Shown: positions 36,301-46,000 of the stretch, piece after piece
Position numbering within the stretch: position 1 is the stretch's first letter
How the letters are laid out: each line of letters starts with the position of its first letter
Assembly: GCA_940671915.1 (NCBI GenBank)
Contig: CALNVZ010000649.1
Coordinates: forward strand, 5,618,958-5,682,957
Reading direction: 5' to 3'
DNA from: Paracentrotus lividus
Taxonomy: Eukaryota; Echinodermata; Echinoidea; Camarodonta; Echinidae
Length of the DNA: 64,000 bases
Made by a program: the position numbers and the translations under genes
The notes under the pieces: generated by a model
Seen by the model: only the letters and a program-made list of their open reading frames with translations
Databases searched by the model: none
What the model was told of the DNA's origin: nothing

Positions 36301-39300
36301 TATCAAAGCATACTGATTGTCATTGCTATTTTAGCAGTTTGGGGTGAATCATTTTAAAACTTGTTGAGAGAAAAGAGTAAGTTTCTGGTTTCACCATTTT
36401 CTCTTTACCCCCCCCCCCCTCCTCCTGTTGTTTTAATCTCTATTTAGATAATATCAAAAGATACTAATTGTCATTTCTACTATTTGAGCAGTATCCTTTG
36501 TAATTTACACTTTTATATGTATTGATAGGTATTTGGTTTAAAATTTTATTTTATTCATGGTATGGAAATTACAATTGTGTGTAGACACAGAATTTCTTTC
36601 TCTGCTGTTTTTCCCCTCACTTGCTGCATCTATTTCCTTTCCCATTTGTTTCAAATGAAAAGTTTGATATATATTCTTTAAATGAAATAAAGATTATGCT
36701 TAGAATGCTGCCACTCAATTTTGGAGTCGGAAGAGGTGATCAGTTCCATCCTAATTAATCCAATTTTTTAGATAGCCTCCTTGAATCAATCGAAGACTGG
36801 AAACGTAGCCGGAATTCCGATTACTCTTCCATTTAAGAGAGAGAGAGGGAAACAACTGATAGATTAGTCGAGATATGCACTGAGTTGCAGCTCTGCTTTC
36901 CTCAGTTTGGTAACAAATAAGTGGGACAAAGTGCATTGCATTTTAAAATTTAGGTTGGTACATTGGGGGACTAAAGGTAGAATGTTTTTCAGATGACTTT
37001 AGATCGATCTCTGAATTGATCTATTCTTGGTCACCATGGTTTATGCAGAATCGTGGGCAAAATCTAGGATTGACAATCTCTCTCCTTCCTCTCCAATTCT
37101 GTATGCATTATGCTAATATCTTTTAATAAGTCATGTAAATGCCTCTTCATGGAATCAAAGATTAGGTTCATTTAGCTTGGTGATGTGGAATGAATCTGTC
37201 TTCTTTTCCTGTGCAAAGATAGGATGTGGTTTTTCCATGTTCTTTATTTTGTGGTAAACATGGATGCCACTTTTCCGGTTTTTCCCGGAATTCTGTTTTT
37301 TCCCCTTTAAAAGCTTATGTTAAATGTACAAGTAGTACCCCTTAGAAGAATTAAATTACAGACAATATTATGCATGTGTTTCCTATTTTTTTATATAATT
37401 CTAAGTATTGGAGGGAGATGTTAAAGTCAGATTATTCTGTCATTATGCATATTTTCCCATGCTGCTGCACGAAAATGATTTAAAAGTAGGATTTGGGGGC
37501 GACAGATACGGGCACTCTATCCGTGGTGGACCTATAGGAGGTAATCTTTGAGAGCTTTTTTGAATAAAGTTGTGAAGTGTAATCATGCGTTCTCCTTTCC
37601 CAGGGGCCGAGGATAGCGTGCCTACGTAAGAAAATGTATCGAGTAACAGAGGGGCCCTAAGGAAGTAAGCTTTCAGAGGCAATCGTCACCAAGGGCCTTG
37701 AAAATAGACAGAGAGATGGGGTGGGGAGAAGAAAAAAAACAAACATTCTGGGATAGGATGAAATTTAAAAACAAATTAAGAAGGAAAACAAGAATGAAAT
37801 GGATTTTTCTAAGCAGAGCATCTAGCTTTAATTTTTTTTTCAATCATCTGTGAAAAATTTGTGTCTATTACAATGAATTTGAATGACTTAAATGTTTGTT
37901 TTTTATCATAACTAGTAGGTATTTATATGATGACATGATAATTCCTCTGGGCTGTATTTTGTAAGATGTAAATTTCTTTCTATAGCCATTTTGTCTCATA
38001 AATCATCACAAACTTGTTTTCTTCCTTCTTCCGGAGATGGGTTTGAAGGTTCAGAAAGTTCCTACAAACTGAGTTCAGCAATGAAAAAAAGGACATGTTT
38101 TCAACATGGATTTGCTGTTTTCTTTCTATGGCACCTTTTTAAATTTTTTTTTGTTAATCATGGCATGATAATTCCTCTGGGCTGTATTTTGTAAGATGTA
38201 AATTTCTTTCTATAGCCATTTTGTTTCATAAATCATCACAAACTTGTTCTTTTTCTTCTTCCGCAGATGGGCTGGAAGCGTTCAGAAAGTTCCTACAAAC
38301 GGAGTTCAGCGATGAGAACATTGAATTCTGGTTGGCCTGCGAGGACTATAAGAAGCTCAAATCCTCTAAGCTCTCCGCTAGAGCGAGAAAGATCTATGAC
38401 GATTACGTCACGATACAGGCCCCAAGAGAGGCAAGTCACATGTTGCAACATTTGCCAATTCAAGGAATTTAGTGATAAATAACCTTTGAAATAAATAGGG
38501 AAAAAGTTGTGTGGTAAGATGGACTTGTTATGTACTTTGAGCCAAAAAGACGTTAACACACTAGCTTTTATAAATAAATAACTCCCTTCTGGCTGTAAGG
38601 AGAGGTCACATATGTCAGAACATTGCCATTTTAATGATTTTAGTGCTTAATTTCCTTACAAATGAATGGGGAACAAATATAAATCTAAGTTTTTGTAACA
38701 AGGTGGCTTTGTCATCTTCTAGAGACAGAAAGACGATAACATGCATACTTTTATAAAGAAAACATGCCCTTCTTGCTCTTAAGAAGTGATAAGTTTTGAT
38801 AGATATCAGGTACAGCACCTCAATTTCCTCACCTCAACCCCCCACCCCTTAATCATAATTCAGCTTGTCGCCTACAAAACAAATTATATTTGGTTCAAGA
38901 GATCCGCACCATTGAGCAATACCCCTGGTAAATCAATATCACCGAGACGATGGAAAGGAATGAAATGGCGAGGAGGATGTGTCGGTGCATATAAAAGAGG
39001 GAGAAGGGGTTTTTTCTAGTGCAACAGTGTACATATAGCAATCATTTGCCTTGCGGAATGATATGCAATACTGCATACAAGGCGGCTGCCATACTCAAAA
39101 GGCCTTGTGCGCCGACACGTGCCGGCTTTAATAGATCTTGTCTATTTGTTCATCAAGGCTTGCGAAAATGTTGCCATGAAAGGCCTTTTAAGATTTCATC
39201 AAAATCATGGGGGGGGGGGGCAGGGGAGGGTTCTCTCTCTAAGTGTTTAATCGTGCATTGGCACGTGCTGTTTTTAATAGATCTTGTTTACAAATGTTAT

Positions 39301-41246
39301 CAAGGCTAGTAAAATAGTAGCCATGAAAATTCTTGAGATTTTTCATCTCTATTTTTTTTTCTTTTGGGGGATGGCTTTATTCTAAAATCATTTGATTGTT
39401 TAGTGGCACGTGCCGTTTTTGAAAGACCTCATTTATTTCATGAAAGTTTGGGTGAGACCTCATTAATATTTATGGAGGTTGTTTAAATCATACCATATGG
39501 GACATAATAGATCATTTATAAACAATTCCTCATCATTTCCAAGGGTCGTCAAACAAAGGAGAATTAGCTTTAAACAAAAATCAGTGTGTAAATCAAATGG
39601 AAAGGGGTAAAAATCATTTAGAATTTGCAGGGTGAACACGTTTACACATTAAATATTCAGAGCTGTAAGTGTATATGTAATATAATATCTCATAGTAAAA
39701 AATAAACTGTTTTTACATTTATTTTTAATGGGTATTTCATATCAAAACTTTCTTATATAACATCTGTCAGGATGTAACATAAGGAACCTAATCGAAAGAA
39801 TGGGGAACAAGCATTACATCATTCTAAAAAAACAATAATACAAATTAAGAAACCAATGAAAGGGCAACAAACCACCTGCTACACTATAATGCAAGTGAAT
39901 CCTGTACCCATCGTTGAATCAACATTTTTTATAAGACCCCCCCCCCCTCCATCGTGCCTACCTAGCTGCTCACCCAGTGCTACATTGCACGTAACTGCCT
40001 GGGGGTGATTTCAGGGCGAATAATTGTGGTCTCAGCAAAGCTCGAAAAGTATCGACTTTGCCTGGCTGTGCATATTGCCTGTGGTGTGCTGGCATGGCAG
40101 TGAATATAGAAACTTCGGGTGCGTTCATGGTTGAAAACAAAACTTAAACAGAAAGATGAATCATGACACAAAATGCAATATAAAACAGAATAATATCACG
40201 ATTGTCATAAAATTGAAGCTGATTGTGTTTCAAAACGCACCTTTTTGGGTGTTAATTTTTCCCCGAATGGGGATCTGAAAGACATTTATATTTACGACCA
40301 AAAAGTGGAACCATGACCACAACCTTTGTTTATCTTTATATTTGTGTTTTGTATCACGATTAATGTTCCTGTTTAAATTTAAAAATCTAATATGAACGTA
40401 CCCTAAATTATTCCATGCATATTATTCTATCATCCAATGAGAGCAAAAAAGGACATTAGCTCATGTACTTACATGAAGAATTAATGACCTTCTACCTGTG
40501 AAGGAAAAAATATTTAGACGGACTGCTCAAGTGTACTATAGATACTCTCTGATTTTCCAAGAAGATGATGTGAGTTTTGCTGACTTTGCAATATCCGCAG
40601 GAGATGCTATGAGTCTGCCGAGGGCGGGAATGGCATAGAATACATTGATATTTTAGATGATAAATTAGCCTCCTTTTAGCTTCAAAAGTCTTAAGTGGAA
40701 ACATGTGTGTAGGGCAGAGGGTTAACATAAATTCTGTTCCATAGTATTTTTTTTTTGGGGGGGGGAGGGACAGATCATCAGAAAAATGATTTTTACACTT
40801 TGAATAATCACCTTTTCAGATGATGAAAAGTTTATAAAGATAAACTGAAGAAATAGCTTCGACTTAGCTTTTCATGTGTGTAACACCTATGTATATCATA
40901 TGTCTGTAAAGCGCTGAGGGTCGTAGTCTAACTATGTATTATCGTGCTATATAAATCTAGAATATTATTGTTGGTACATCGAGAGCAAACCTTTTCAATT
41001 TTTTATAAATAAATAAATAAGTAAATAAATTTTTCTCTTCTTTTTCATTTCTCCCTGTCACAGGTTAATCTTGATTCCAGGACGAGGCTGGAAACCGTAG
41101 ACAATCTGAGCGCGCCTGACGAGCATACGTTCGATCAAGCCCAAAAGAGGATAGAAGCATTGATGGAGAAGGACTCGTACCCGAGGTTTTTACGGTCCGA
41201 GATTTATCAGAAGCTCCTTCGGGAGAGCAGTAAAAAGGGAAAGTGA
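23977..41246 (+). CDS. R4-type regulator of G-protein signalling (RGS), 4 coding exons
   Basis: Joining 23977-24044, 36036-36196, 38267-38430 and 41064-41246 gives a 191-residue protein with all phases matching. RGS proteins accelerate GTP hydrolysis by Gi/Gq-class G-alpha subunits at the plasma membrane and so switch off GPCR signals. Residues 23-38 are basic and amphipathic, like the membrane helix of small R4 RGS proteins. The RGS box runs from about 65 ([10 protein letters not shown]) to 182, with EN at 93-94 (DENIEFW), VNLDS at 132-136, and Asp168 and Arg172 in MEKDSYPRF; these are the positions known to contact G-alpha switch regions. Length, exon layout and the box alone with no other domain fit R4 (RGS4/5/8/16-like). 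The vertebrate-type Met-Cys start is absent. Exons 2-4 are secure; exon 1 rests on phase, donor and start context. Confidence 0.85.
25925..26880. repeat. tandem array, about 160-bp unit, six degenerate copies
   Basis: The phrase TGACATCTACTG(T)AGATAACAGG recurs at about 25949, 26091, 26251, 26413, 26572 and 26732, i.e. spacings of about 142-162 bp. Each copy continues with a CCACTCATTGTCTCATCAAAGGAGA-like segment, an ATACCAAAT..AGGTGGTTGT segment and GCAGAGC..GCATGAGTTATGCCTGACATAGG. Frames inside (for example 25882-26079) are not conserved between copies, so the unit is not coding. It lies in RGS intron 1. Confidence 0.85.
28555..28782 (+). mobile_element. MITE with TACTGTA ends, copy 1
   Basis: Bounded by TACTGTAAT at 28555 and GCGAATACAGTA ending at 28782. 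The sequence matches the reverse complement of 28980-29213 throughout, including GCGCGAATTCAAGAACCTGTGAACAT-like internal phrases. Short TIRs (TACTGTATTC) and about 230-bp length fit a non-autonomous DNA element; the superfamily is not determined. The frame at 28213-28692 crosses its left edge and is not a gene. Confidence 0.65.
28980..29213 (-). mobile_element. MITE with TACTGTA ends, copy 2 (inverted)
   Basis: Starts TACTGTATTCGCTGTTATTTT and ends CATGAATACAGTA. It is the inverted partner of 28555-28782, separated from it by 197 bp. Both contain many CGCGAAA/TTTCGCG phrases. Confidence 0.65.
29395..29475. repeat. (TA/TAA)n-rich low-complexity tract
   Basis: Consists almost only of TATA, ATAAT and ATTATT steps and is partly self-complementary. 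Confidence 0.8.
30290..30365. repeat. CT/TTTC microsatellite
   Basis: A (CT)n run mixed with TTTC steps in RGS intron 1. A poly-C run follows at about 30489-30506. Confidence 0.85.
30756..31135. repeat. imperfect tandem duplication, about 190-bp unit, two copies
   Basis: Copy 1 begins near 30756 (AAATCACCTTAGC) and copy 2 near 30946 (AAATCACCTTCG). They share in order CCTGTTC..TCATTT, GATATCGTC/GATATCATC, TTGTAA..AGG and the closing AGAGTTTGCAGT/ACAGTTTGCAGT. The copies are substantially diverged. Confidence 0.6.
32616..32638. other. assembly gap (23 N)
   Basis: A run of 23 undetermined bases in RGS intron 1. The flanks at about 32346-32390 and 32571-32615 share a GCTGGTAT..TGTA.ACA phrase, so a local duplication may have hampered assembly. 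Confidence 0.99.
33040..35760. other. RGS intron 1 distal part, nothing coding recognised
   Basis: AT-rich sequence with a GTT microsatellite (about 34056-34072) and a poly-G run (about 33331). A GC-richer patch at about 34975-35330 is unique-looking but unidentified. Confidence 0.4.
35762..35870 (+). pseudogene. decayed duplicate of the start of RGS exon 2 and its acceptor
   Basis: TTTTATGCAG at 35844 followed by TGCTTGAGATTTGAAGGATA copies the true acceptor and first bases of exon 2 (TGCTCGGGATTTGAAGGATA at 36036), 191 bp upstream. The preceding intron end (ATGTGGAACA.. and the pyrimidine tract) is also duplicated. Similarity stops after about 22 exon bases, and an in-frame stop follows soon. 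Confidence 0.65.
36036..36196 (+). CDS. RGS exon 2: amphipathic helix and start of RGS box
   Basis: Acceptor TTGCAG before 36036 and donor GTAAGT at 36197. The exon is 161 nt, entering with the last base of a codon and leaving with the first. It encodes [15 protein letters not shown], a linker with [18 protein letters not shown] and SFENLLRDK. The order (basic helix, then E-E/D-V-x-K/R-W-x-x-S-x-E-N-L) matches R4 RGS proteins immediately before and at the start of the RGS box. Confidence 0.9.
36340..36500 (+). pseudogene. decayed duplicate of the end of RGS exon 2 and its donor
   Basis: TTTGGGGTGAATCATTTTAAAACTTG... through AAAGAGTAAGTTTCTGG repeats the end of exon 2 and the following intron (36159-36236) about 181 bp downstream, including the poly-C run and the TTTTAATCTCTAT and ATATCAAA.GATACT phrases. 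It has a donor-like GTAAGT but no full exon. Confidence 0.7.
37932..38092 (+). pseudogene. duplicate pseudo-exon of RGS exon 3, frameshifted
   Basis: From 37932 the sequence repeats 38162 onward nearly base for base for about 160 bp, including the intron end and the first 55 or so exon bases. The acceptor CCGCAG is changed to CCGGAG, and one base is missing in GAAG(C)GTTCAG, which breaks the frame. Offset is 230 bp. The strong intronic identity suggests a fairly recent duplication. Confidence 0.85.
38267..38430 (+). CDS. RGS exon 3: central RGS box
   Basis: Acceptor CCGCAG before 38267. The exon is 164 nt and ends in phase 0 with AGA GAG. The product runs [20 protein letters not shown], then [20 protein letters not shown] and [14 protein letters not shown], the diagnostic centre of the RGS fold. 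EN in SDENIEF corresponds to the conserved Glu-Asn that contacts G-alpha. The donor is GCAAGT, a GC-type donor with otherwise ideal consensus. The exon end is fixed by the conserved ..VQAxxE / VNLDS junction. Confidence 0.95.
38595..38770 (+). pseudogene. decayed duplicate of the end of RGS exon 3 and following intron
   Basis: GGAGAGGTCACATATGTCAGAACATTGCC.. repeats GAGAGGCAAGTCACATGTTGCAACATTTGCC.. from 38425 about 171 bp downstream. It continues through GATTTTAGTG, AAAAGACG/GAAAGACGATAACA and CTTTTATAAA. The GC donor is lost and no open exon remains. Confidence 0.6.
39110..39440. repeat. tandem array, about 145-bp unit, three copies, with CACGTG palindrome
   Basis: GACACGTGCCGGCTTTAATA at about 39115, GGCACGTGCTGTTTTTAATA at 39260 and GGCACGTGCCGTTTTTGAAA at 39405 begin successive degenerate copies, each followed by a CATCAAGGCT..GCCATGAAA-like segment. 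Each carries an E-box-type CACGTG core. It lies in RGS intron 3. Confidence 0.65.
40117..40403. mobile_element. TIR element with GGGTGCGTTCAT ends
   Basis: GGGTGCGTTCATGG at 40117 is matched by the inverse ATGAACGTACCC ending at 40403. Inward similarity continues (AAACTTAAACAG / CTGTTTAAATTT; ATCATGACACAAAA / TTTTGTATCACGAT). Length is 287 bp. No target duplication was resolved. It lies in RGS intron 3. Confidence 0.55.
40861..40975 (+). mobile_element. possible 3' end of an L2/CR1-like retrotransposon
   Basis: TGTAAAGCGCTGAGGGTCGT followed by GTGCTATATAAAT and an ATT-rich end resembles the 3' terminus of the L2/CR1-like element ending at 57850 (AAGCGCTATATAAATGAAATTATT). Only the tail is present. 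Confidence 0.45.
41064..41246 (+). CDS. RGS exon 4: end of RGS box and C-terminus
   Basis: Acceptor TGTCACAG before 41064, phase 0. The exon encodes [20 protein letters not shown], then [20 protein letters not shown] and [20 protein letters not shown], with stop TGA at 41244-41246. VNLDS, FDQAQ and [10 protein letters not shown] are hallmark segments of R4 RGS boxes. The protein ends about nine residues after the box with a short basic tail and no additional domain. Confidence 0.95.
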   Translation, partial: VNLDSRTRLETVDNLSAPDEHTFDQAQKRIEALMEKDSYPRFLRSEIYQKLLRESSKKGK

Positions 41247-42375
41247 TGGCGCGGGCAAAGATCGCTGCCAATGTACAGACTCGATACGAACCTACACCTT
41301 TACACCTTTTTTTAATGTATTATACTACGAAGAGACGTTTATTAACTTTGTAGCGGCGTGGGATAGGAGGAGAAAGCGAAACCAACCAAAGCACTTAGTC
41401 GTACACTCCTAGAGTTTGTCTGCACACGAAGGTTACCAAGTAATAACTGCATTAGAGGGAATTGGATGAAACAACGCCCTCTATAGTCCGGTGTTCTCAT
41501 ATGAATGGAGTTTAATTTCTCCGGCAAGAGATGGATGTCTGCTCGATTAAAACTCTGGGAAGCGGCCATTTTTAGTGATTTTTCAGTAGCGTTGGACACT
41601 CTTTGATATCACATCATGAGGACTTGTATATTTTTAGATATTGATTTTTTTTTTAGCTACCGATTGGATACAAGCTCGTTTGGCACTTCACCGTCATATA
41701 ACTAGCACCCGTTATCACCACACTATGAAAAGTGTTGAGAAATGCACACGTGCACCGTGGTATGGGTGACAGATTCTTGCCATATGTATGTTACTGTAAT
41801 ATATCGCCCTCTGTAGACTCTGCAATAATAGCTAACGATCAGCGGCCTGCTAGTGACCAACCAACTCCCCCCACCCCAAGAATGAGTGTTACGTGCAATG
41901 TTATTTAATGGTATTCTAGACTATTTTATATACAAGTTATGTATTGAGAAATAATGTGCAGTAGATCGAATTGATGGTTAATTGTGTATTTGCTCTTTGT
42001 ATTTTGCCTAAAATTCTTCAATTATGTGGGAATGTGTGATTTATTCAAAGAAATTTGTAGGTATGTTGGTTTTGCGTGGGATATATGTCACTAATGACTG
42101 GAATACGATGTCAACTTATAAGTAGTGAATAAATGCACAATCAAGAATTCATCATAATTACAAATGGCACAACTCACATAAATATTGACCAAAGTACGAT
42201 CGTTCAAAAGGCTTATTTTAGATTGAGTTGTATGTTCTATTAAGTATAACATCACTGCCAAAATAGTAGTTTATTAAGTGAAGAGACAATAATTCTGTCT
42301 CTTTGATGTTTAGTCAATATTTTGCCTTAACCTAGTTTTCAATTAAAATAAAATGCGCACTATGAATATGGCAAG
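41247..42375 (+). other. RGS 3' UTR (predicted)
   Basis: Non-coding sequence after the stop. Polyadenylation signals AATAAA are at 42128-42133 and 42347-42352; the second lies in AATTAAAATAAAATG. Short frames on the minus strand here are not supported as genes. The 3' end is inferred from the signals only. Confidence 0.5.
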
Positions 42376-42572
42376 ACCCTAAGGATACCCCTATTAACAA
42401 GAAATTAACTCTGTATTCTTTCTTTTTGCAAGGTTGCATTTATATTTATTGGGATCATGTGTATTCTTGTTCAGGTTTAATAATGGCATGAGAAAAAAAC
42501 AAACAAATCCTGGATGAATCCGCTATCCTTGTGTCTTTAATTGCTTTCATTGCCTCTCTCTATCCTGCTTCC

Positions 42573-42573
<1 letters not shown>

Positions 42574-42605
<32 letters not shown>

Positions 42606-42632
42606 ACCACCATCCCCCCCAAAAAAAAATTG
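42574..42632. repeat. poly-C run followed by A run
   Basis: About 32 consecutive C (42574-42605), then CACC/CCC and an A run. The proline-rich frames here are artefacts. Confidence 0.95.
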
Positions 42633-42715
42633 CCTTCTTTCCAACTACCTCACTCTCTGCCTCCTTCCTGTCCTCTCTGTTTCTATTTCTTCTTCTATAT
42701 TGTCTGTTGGGAGTG

Positions 42716-42846
42716 AGAAGGGCGTTATTGCATCTTATAGATGTTCCGTTGAGAGCCAGAAGGGCGCTATTACTGTACAAAGTCAATGGTAATAGCGCCC
42801 TTCTGGCTCCAAACGGAACATCCTTGATCTGCAATAGCGCCCTTCT
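42716..42846. repeat. nested hairpin built from AGAAGGGCGCTATT repeats
   Basis: GAGCCAGAAGGGCGCTATTA at 42753 pairs with its inverse at 42790-42809 around a 15-nt loop. ATGTTCCGTT (42741-42750) pairs with 42812-42821. AGAAGGGCGTTATTGCA (42716-42732) pairs with 42830-42846. The phrase AGAAGGGCG(C/T)TATT thus occurs four times, alternating in strand. Function is unknown: a foldback element core or a transcribed hairpin are possible. Confidence 0.7.
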
Positions 42847-42879
42847 GGCTTCAAGCCGACGATATGTATCTTTCCGGGG

Positions 42880-43190
42880 TTTTTTTTCTCTCTCTCTCCC
42901 TCTCTTTTCTCTCTCACTCCCTCTCTCTCTCTCTCTCGTCTGCCTTATATCTTTACTCCTTCTTCTACATCTATCTTTCCCTTATCTTTTCTCTCTCTTC
43001 CGCATTATATCTTGACTCCTTCTACATGTACTTTTCTCTCTCTTTTTTGCTCTACATCTTAACTCTCATCTATCTCTCGTATTCCTCGTCTACCTCTCTT
43101 ATCTATCAACTTTCTCTCTTTCTCTCTTTCTCTCTCCCATTCACTCTCTCTTTCTCTTTCTACCTCATAATACCTCTCTATCCCTAACTT
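42880..43190. repeat. CT-rich microsatellite region
   Basis: CTCTCTC runs with interspersed TTATATCTTTACTCCTTCT-like repeats (at about 42945, 43005 and 43050). The frames are low-complexity. Confidence 0.8.
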
Positions 43191-45999
43191 TATCATGGTA
43201 TACCAGATTTTGAAATTTCAAAATCATGTTGAATTCCTCCTCAACATAGACCAACTACCACTTGACTGAAATTGTACATTCCTAAACTCCTGAATCCAGC
43301 AGGCTTGATGCGCAGGTCGTATCTTCTGTCCTTTCTCATTTTTGAGAGCCGAAAGGGCGTTCGCAAATCTGCCTTCCAATGACAAAAGGGAGCAACTCTG
43401 AAAAAAATGACATTTTCTGTAAATGAGCAAAATGTATCTGTCATCCACATTGATGTTACTGGATTCTCGAAATGTCTTACCTTAGATATCTTTAAGCTGG
43501 AGAAACTTTTATATACGAAAATTGGCCAGAAGGAAGTTGGCACTAAATAAAATATGAAACATCAAAACTCAGAATTGGTTTATATGCCACTTGCTTCCCT
43601 TTGCCATGGGACGGCAGAAACGATGTTTTACACAGACCTCATGTCTTTTCGCCTCTCATCATATTCTTGGATGTCATTTTCAACAATTCAAGGTTTCTTA
43701 TTGGTTATATGAAGACAACAGGGTGCAACAATTTTAAAATTAAAGTTGAAATTAGCAAATCTTTCAACTGAAATCAGCTATCCCCATCGAAAAATTGTCT
43801 TCTTATTCACAGGAGCATCAAAAAGAGTATCAACCCTCCTTATTCTACTTGTGTATTGATATCAAGAAGGGCATTGCGTCTATCATATAACACAGGATTA
43901 AAATCTCCCTGGCTCTTGAACAACAAAGAATCCTTTTTTTTTCTACTGCAACTATATCATTATTGATTATAGTGTTGATGGGCTGAACTATATTCATAAC
44001 CAGATATTGCATATTTCTATTATTAAGTATGTGTATTTTCAGGACTAAGTAATCAGGCCTGGGAATAAACTTATTTCCATTTTTCGAACAAGCTCACTGT
44101 AATAAATTTCAGCAACCAACGTAGCATAAATTATCCAAATTATTTAGATGTCACACACACACACATACACAAAAATTAAGGGTTTAAGATTTTGACTAGC
44201 ATTGCTTAATTTATTTATTGAATTGGGCTTGCAATATTTCTGTACTCAAGAATTTAGATGGTTCTATTTTCTTGCAAAAAGATCTGCAATTCCTAGACAA
44301 AATATATTCTACTTACTACCAAATTCCAAATGAACTGCCTACACCATGTATAAAATGGTCAATGGTTCTGGGAATATAATACTATGAGTGATTTGCCTAT
44401 AACATAAAACTTCTGATTGATATATTTGTGTGATTGTAATCATTTTAATATTCACAGGGTGATTGAATTATTCATATGTGTATGCACTGAATTCACCAAT
44501 CCATTGTATTTCTTGCTATATATTCTGAATAATTTTGTGGAAATAAACAAAACTCTTGATTTTTACACAAATCCACATGTAATTTTTTACAAATATATTG
44601 AAGCATACATACAACTTTACCACTATGTCTCTCACAATTGCTTGTTTAAAAAGACTGCACAATGCTTTAAAACCTAGATATACGTAAAATTAAAATCGCC
44701 TAATATATAAAGAGCTACTAGTGCTTACTTTCAAATTAAATATGAAAGCAAAAATTGAAATTGATGGTAATATTTTCCCATTAAACAAACAAAAATTGTT
44801 TGAAGAGTTATATTCTTGTGAATGAAGTTAGTATTTAGAAGTCCAATTAACTGCAAATGTTACACAATCGAAATTAATTACACAATTGCAAATTGTATTT
44901 GCATTTTCATTTCTTTTGCAATTGAATTAAATTTACACTTCTCTAGTGTATCAGTAAATGCTCCAGTAAATACTGGAATTTGTAATAGAAGTTGTTATTT
45001 AATTCAGAATAGATTCTGAAAGGAATACCATTTTGCCCTTAATTATTATCTCTCTTTGTCATACTTTTTTGAGGCATATATTGTATACTTCAGGTGAGCA
45101 TATAATGTGTGTGTGTTATGTACACAGGGATAGTAACAATTCATTCTGACATAGAAATCTATAGATATGTACAAGTATAATCCTTTTTGCTTTTTGTGGA
45201 GAAAGATATTTATTAAGAGACATTGTGGACTCTTTGTGTGACATAAAACAAGTAAGAAAACAAGATGTAGAAAATAATGCTCTATTTTTGCAGAGATAAG
45301 CCTGAGAACAGTGATTTTCTAATAAATATGGTATTTTTTGTGTTAGGTAGCAGTTGCAATGACCATATATCAATTTCATGTATGTTACCATTCACTATGC
45401 ACATTTGTATATAATCTATAGTTAACACCTCGTAAATATGATTATGCTGAATGTGTGTTATAGGGGAGAATATGAAATCTTTTTCACTCTTGTTTACTTT
45501 TGTTGAACTGAAACCGAGTCCCAGAAGTTGCATGATGAGCTCTATTATAATCCCTAGTTGCTGCTACGTTTTCTAATAATATGATTCTGTGTCGAGCCAA
45601 TGCCTGAAATTTGAATATTTAACCGTGATCCAAGAGCAAAGCTGACAATCCTTCTTATTTTGAAGGAATTCCTAAATTTCAGCTTTTAATTTTCTGATGA
45701 TATGTACCCCAATTTTTTTTTGAAATATTCTGTGTAAAATCGCTCAGCTGCAAATTCCATACACTAATCAAAATGACCAACTTTAACCCTGGACTTAACA
45801 CTAAACCAAACTCTAAACCAATCATAAAACCCTATTGCAATCCTAACCCTAGCCCTATATCTTAGACAAAATAAAGCCCGGAGCAATTGTCGCAGGAGCA
45901 AATGTCGTGTCGCCTCTAAGACACATTATCGGATGCAGTGCCATGAGCGTAGATACTATTAGGGTGGACATATATACACACATCTCAACTTTTGAATAT
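43191..45999. other. intergenic sequence, nothing coding recognised
   Basis: Mostly AT-rich unique sequence with a short (CA)n at about 44153. Several minus-strand frames of about 70-100 codons (43224-43543, 45116-45533) show no recognisable family and no splice context. Confidence 0.45.
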
Positions 46000-46000
46000 G

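Noticed and set aside
38221-38472. Reading exon 3 as a continuous frame from 38221 or through 38472
   Set aside because: Both extensions run into intron. The upstream part is the duplicated intron end, and the downstream part leaves the RGS family sequence right after the GC donor.
42531-42834. Proline- or glycine-rich frames around 42.6 kb
   Set aside because: They result from a poly-C run and the adjacent hairpin.
45780-45870. Telomere-like CCCTAA phrases
   Set aside because: Only scattered CTAACCC/CTAAACC words, no regular hexamer array.
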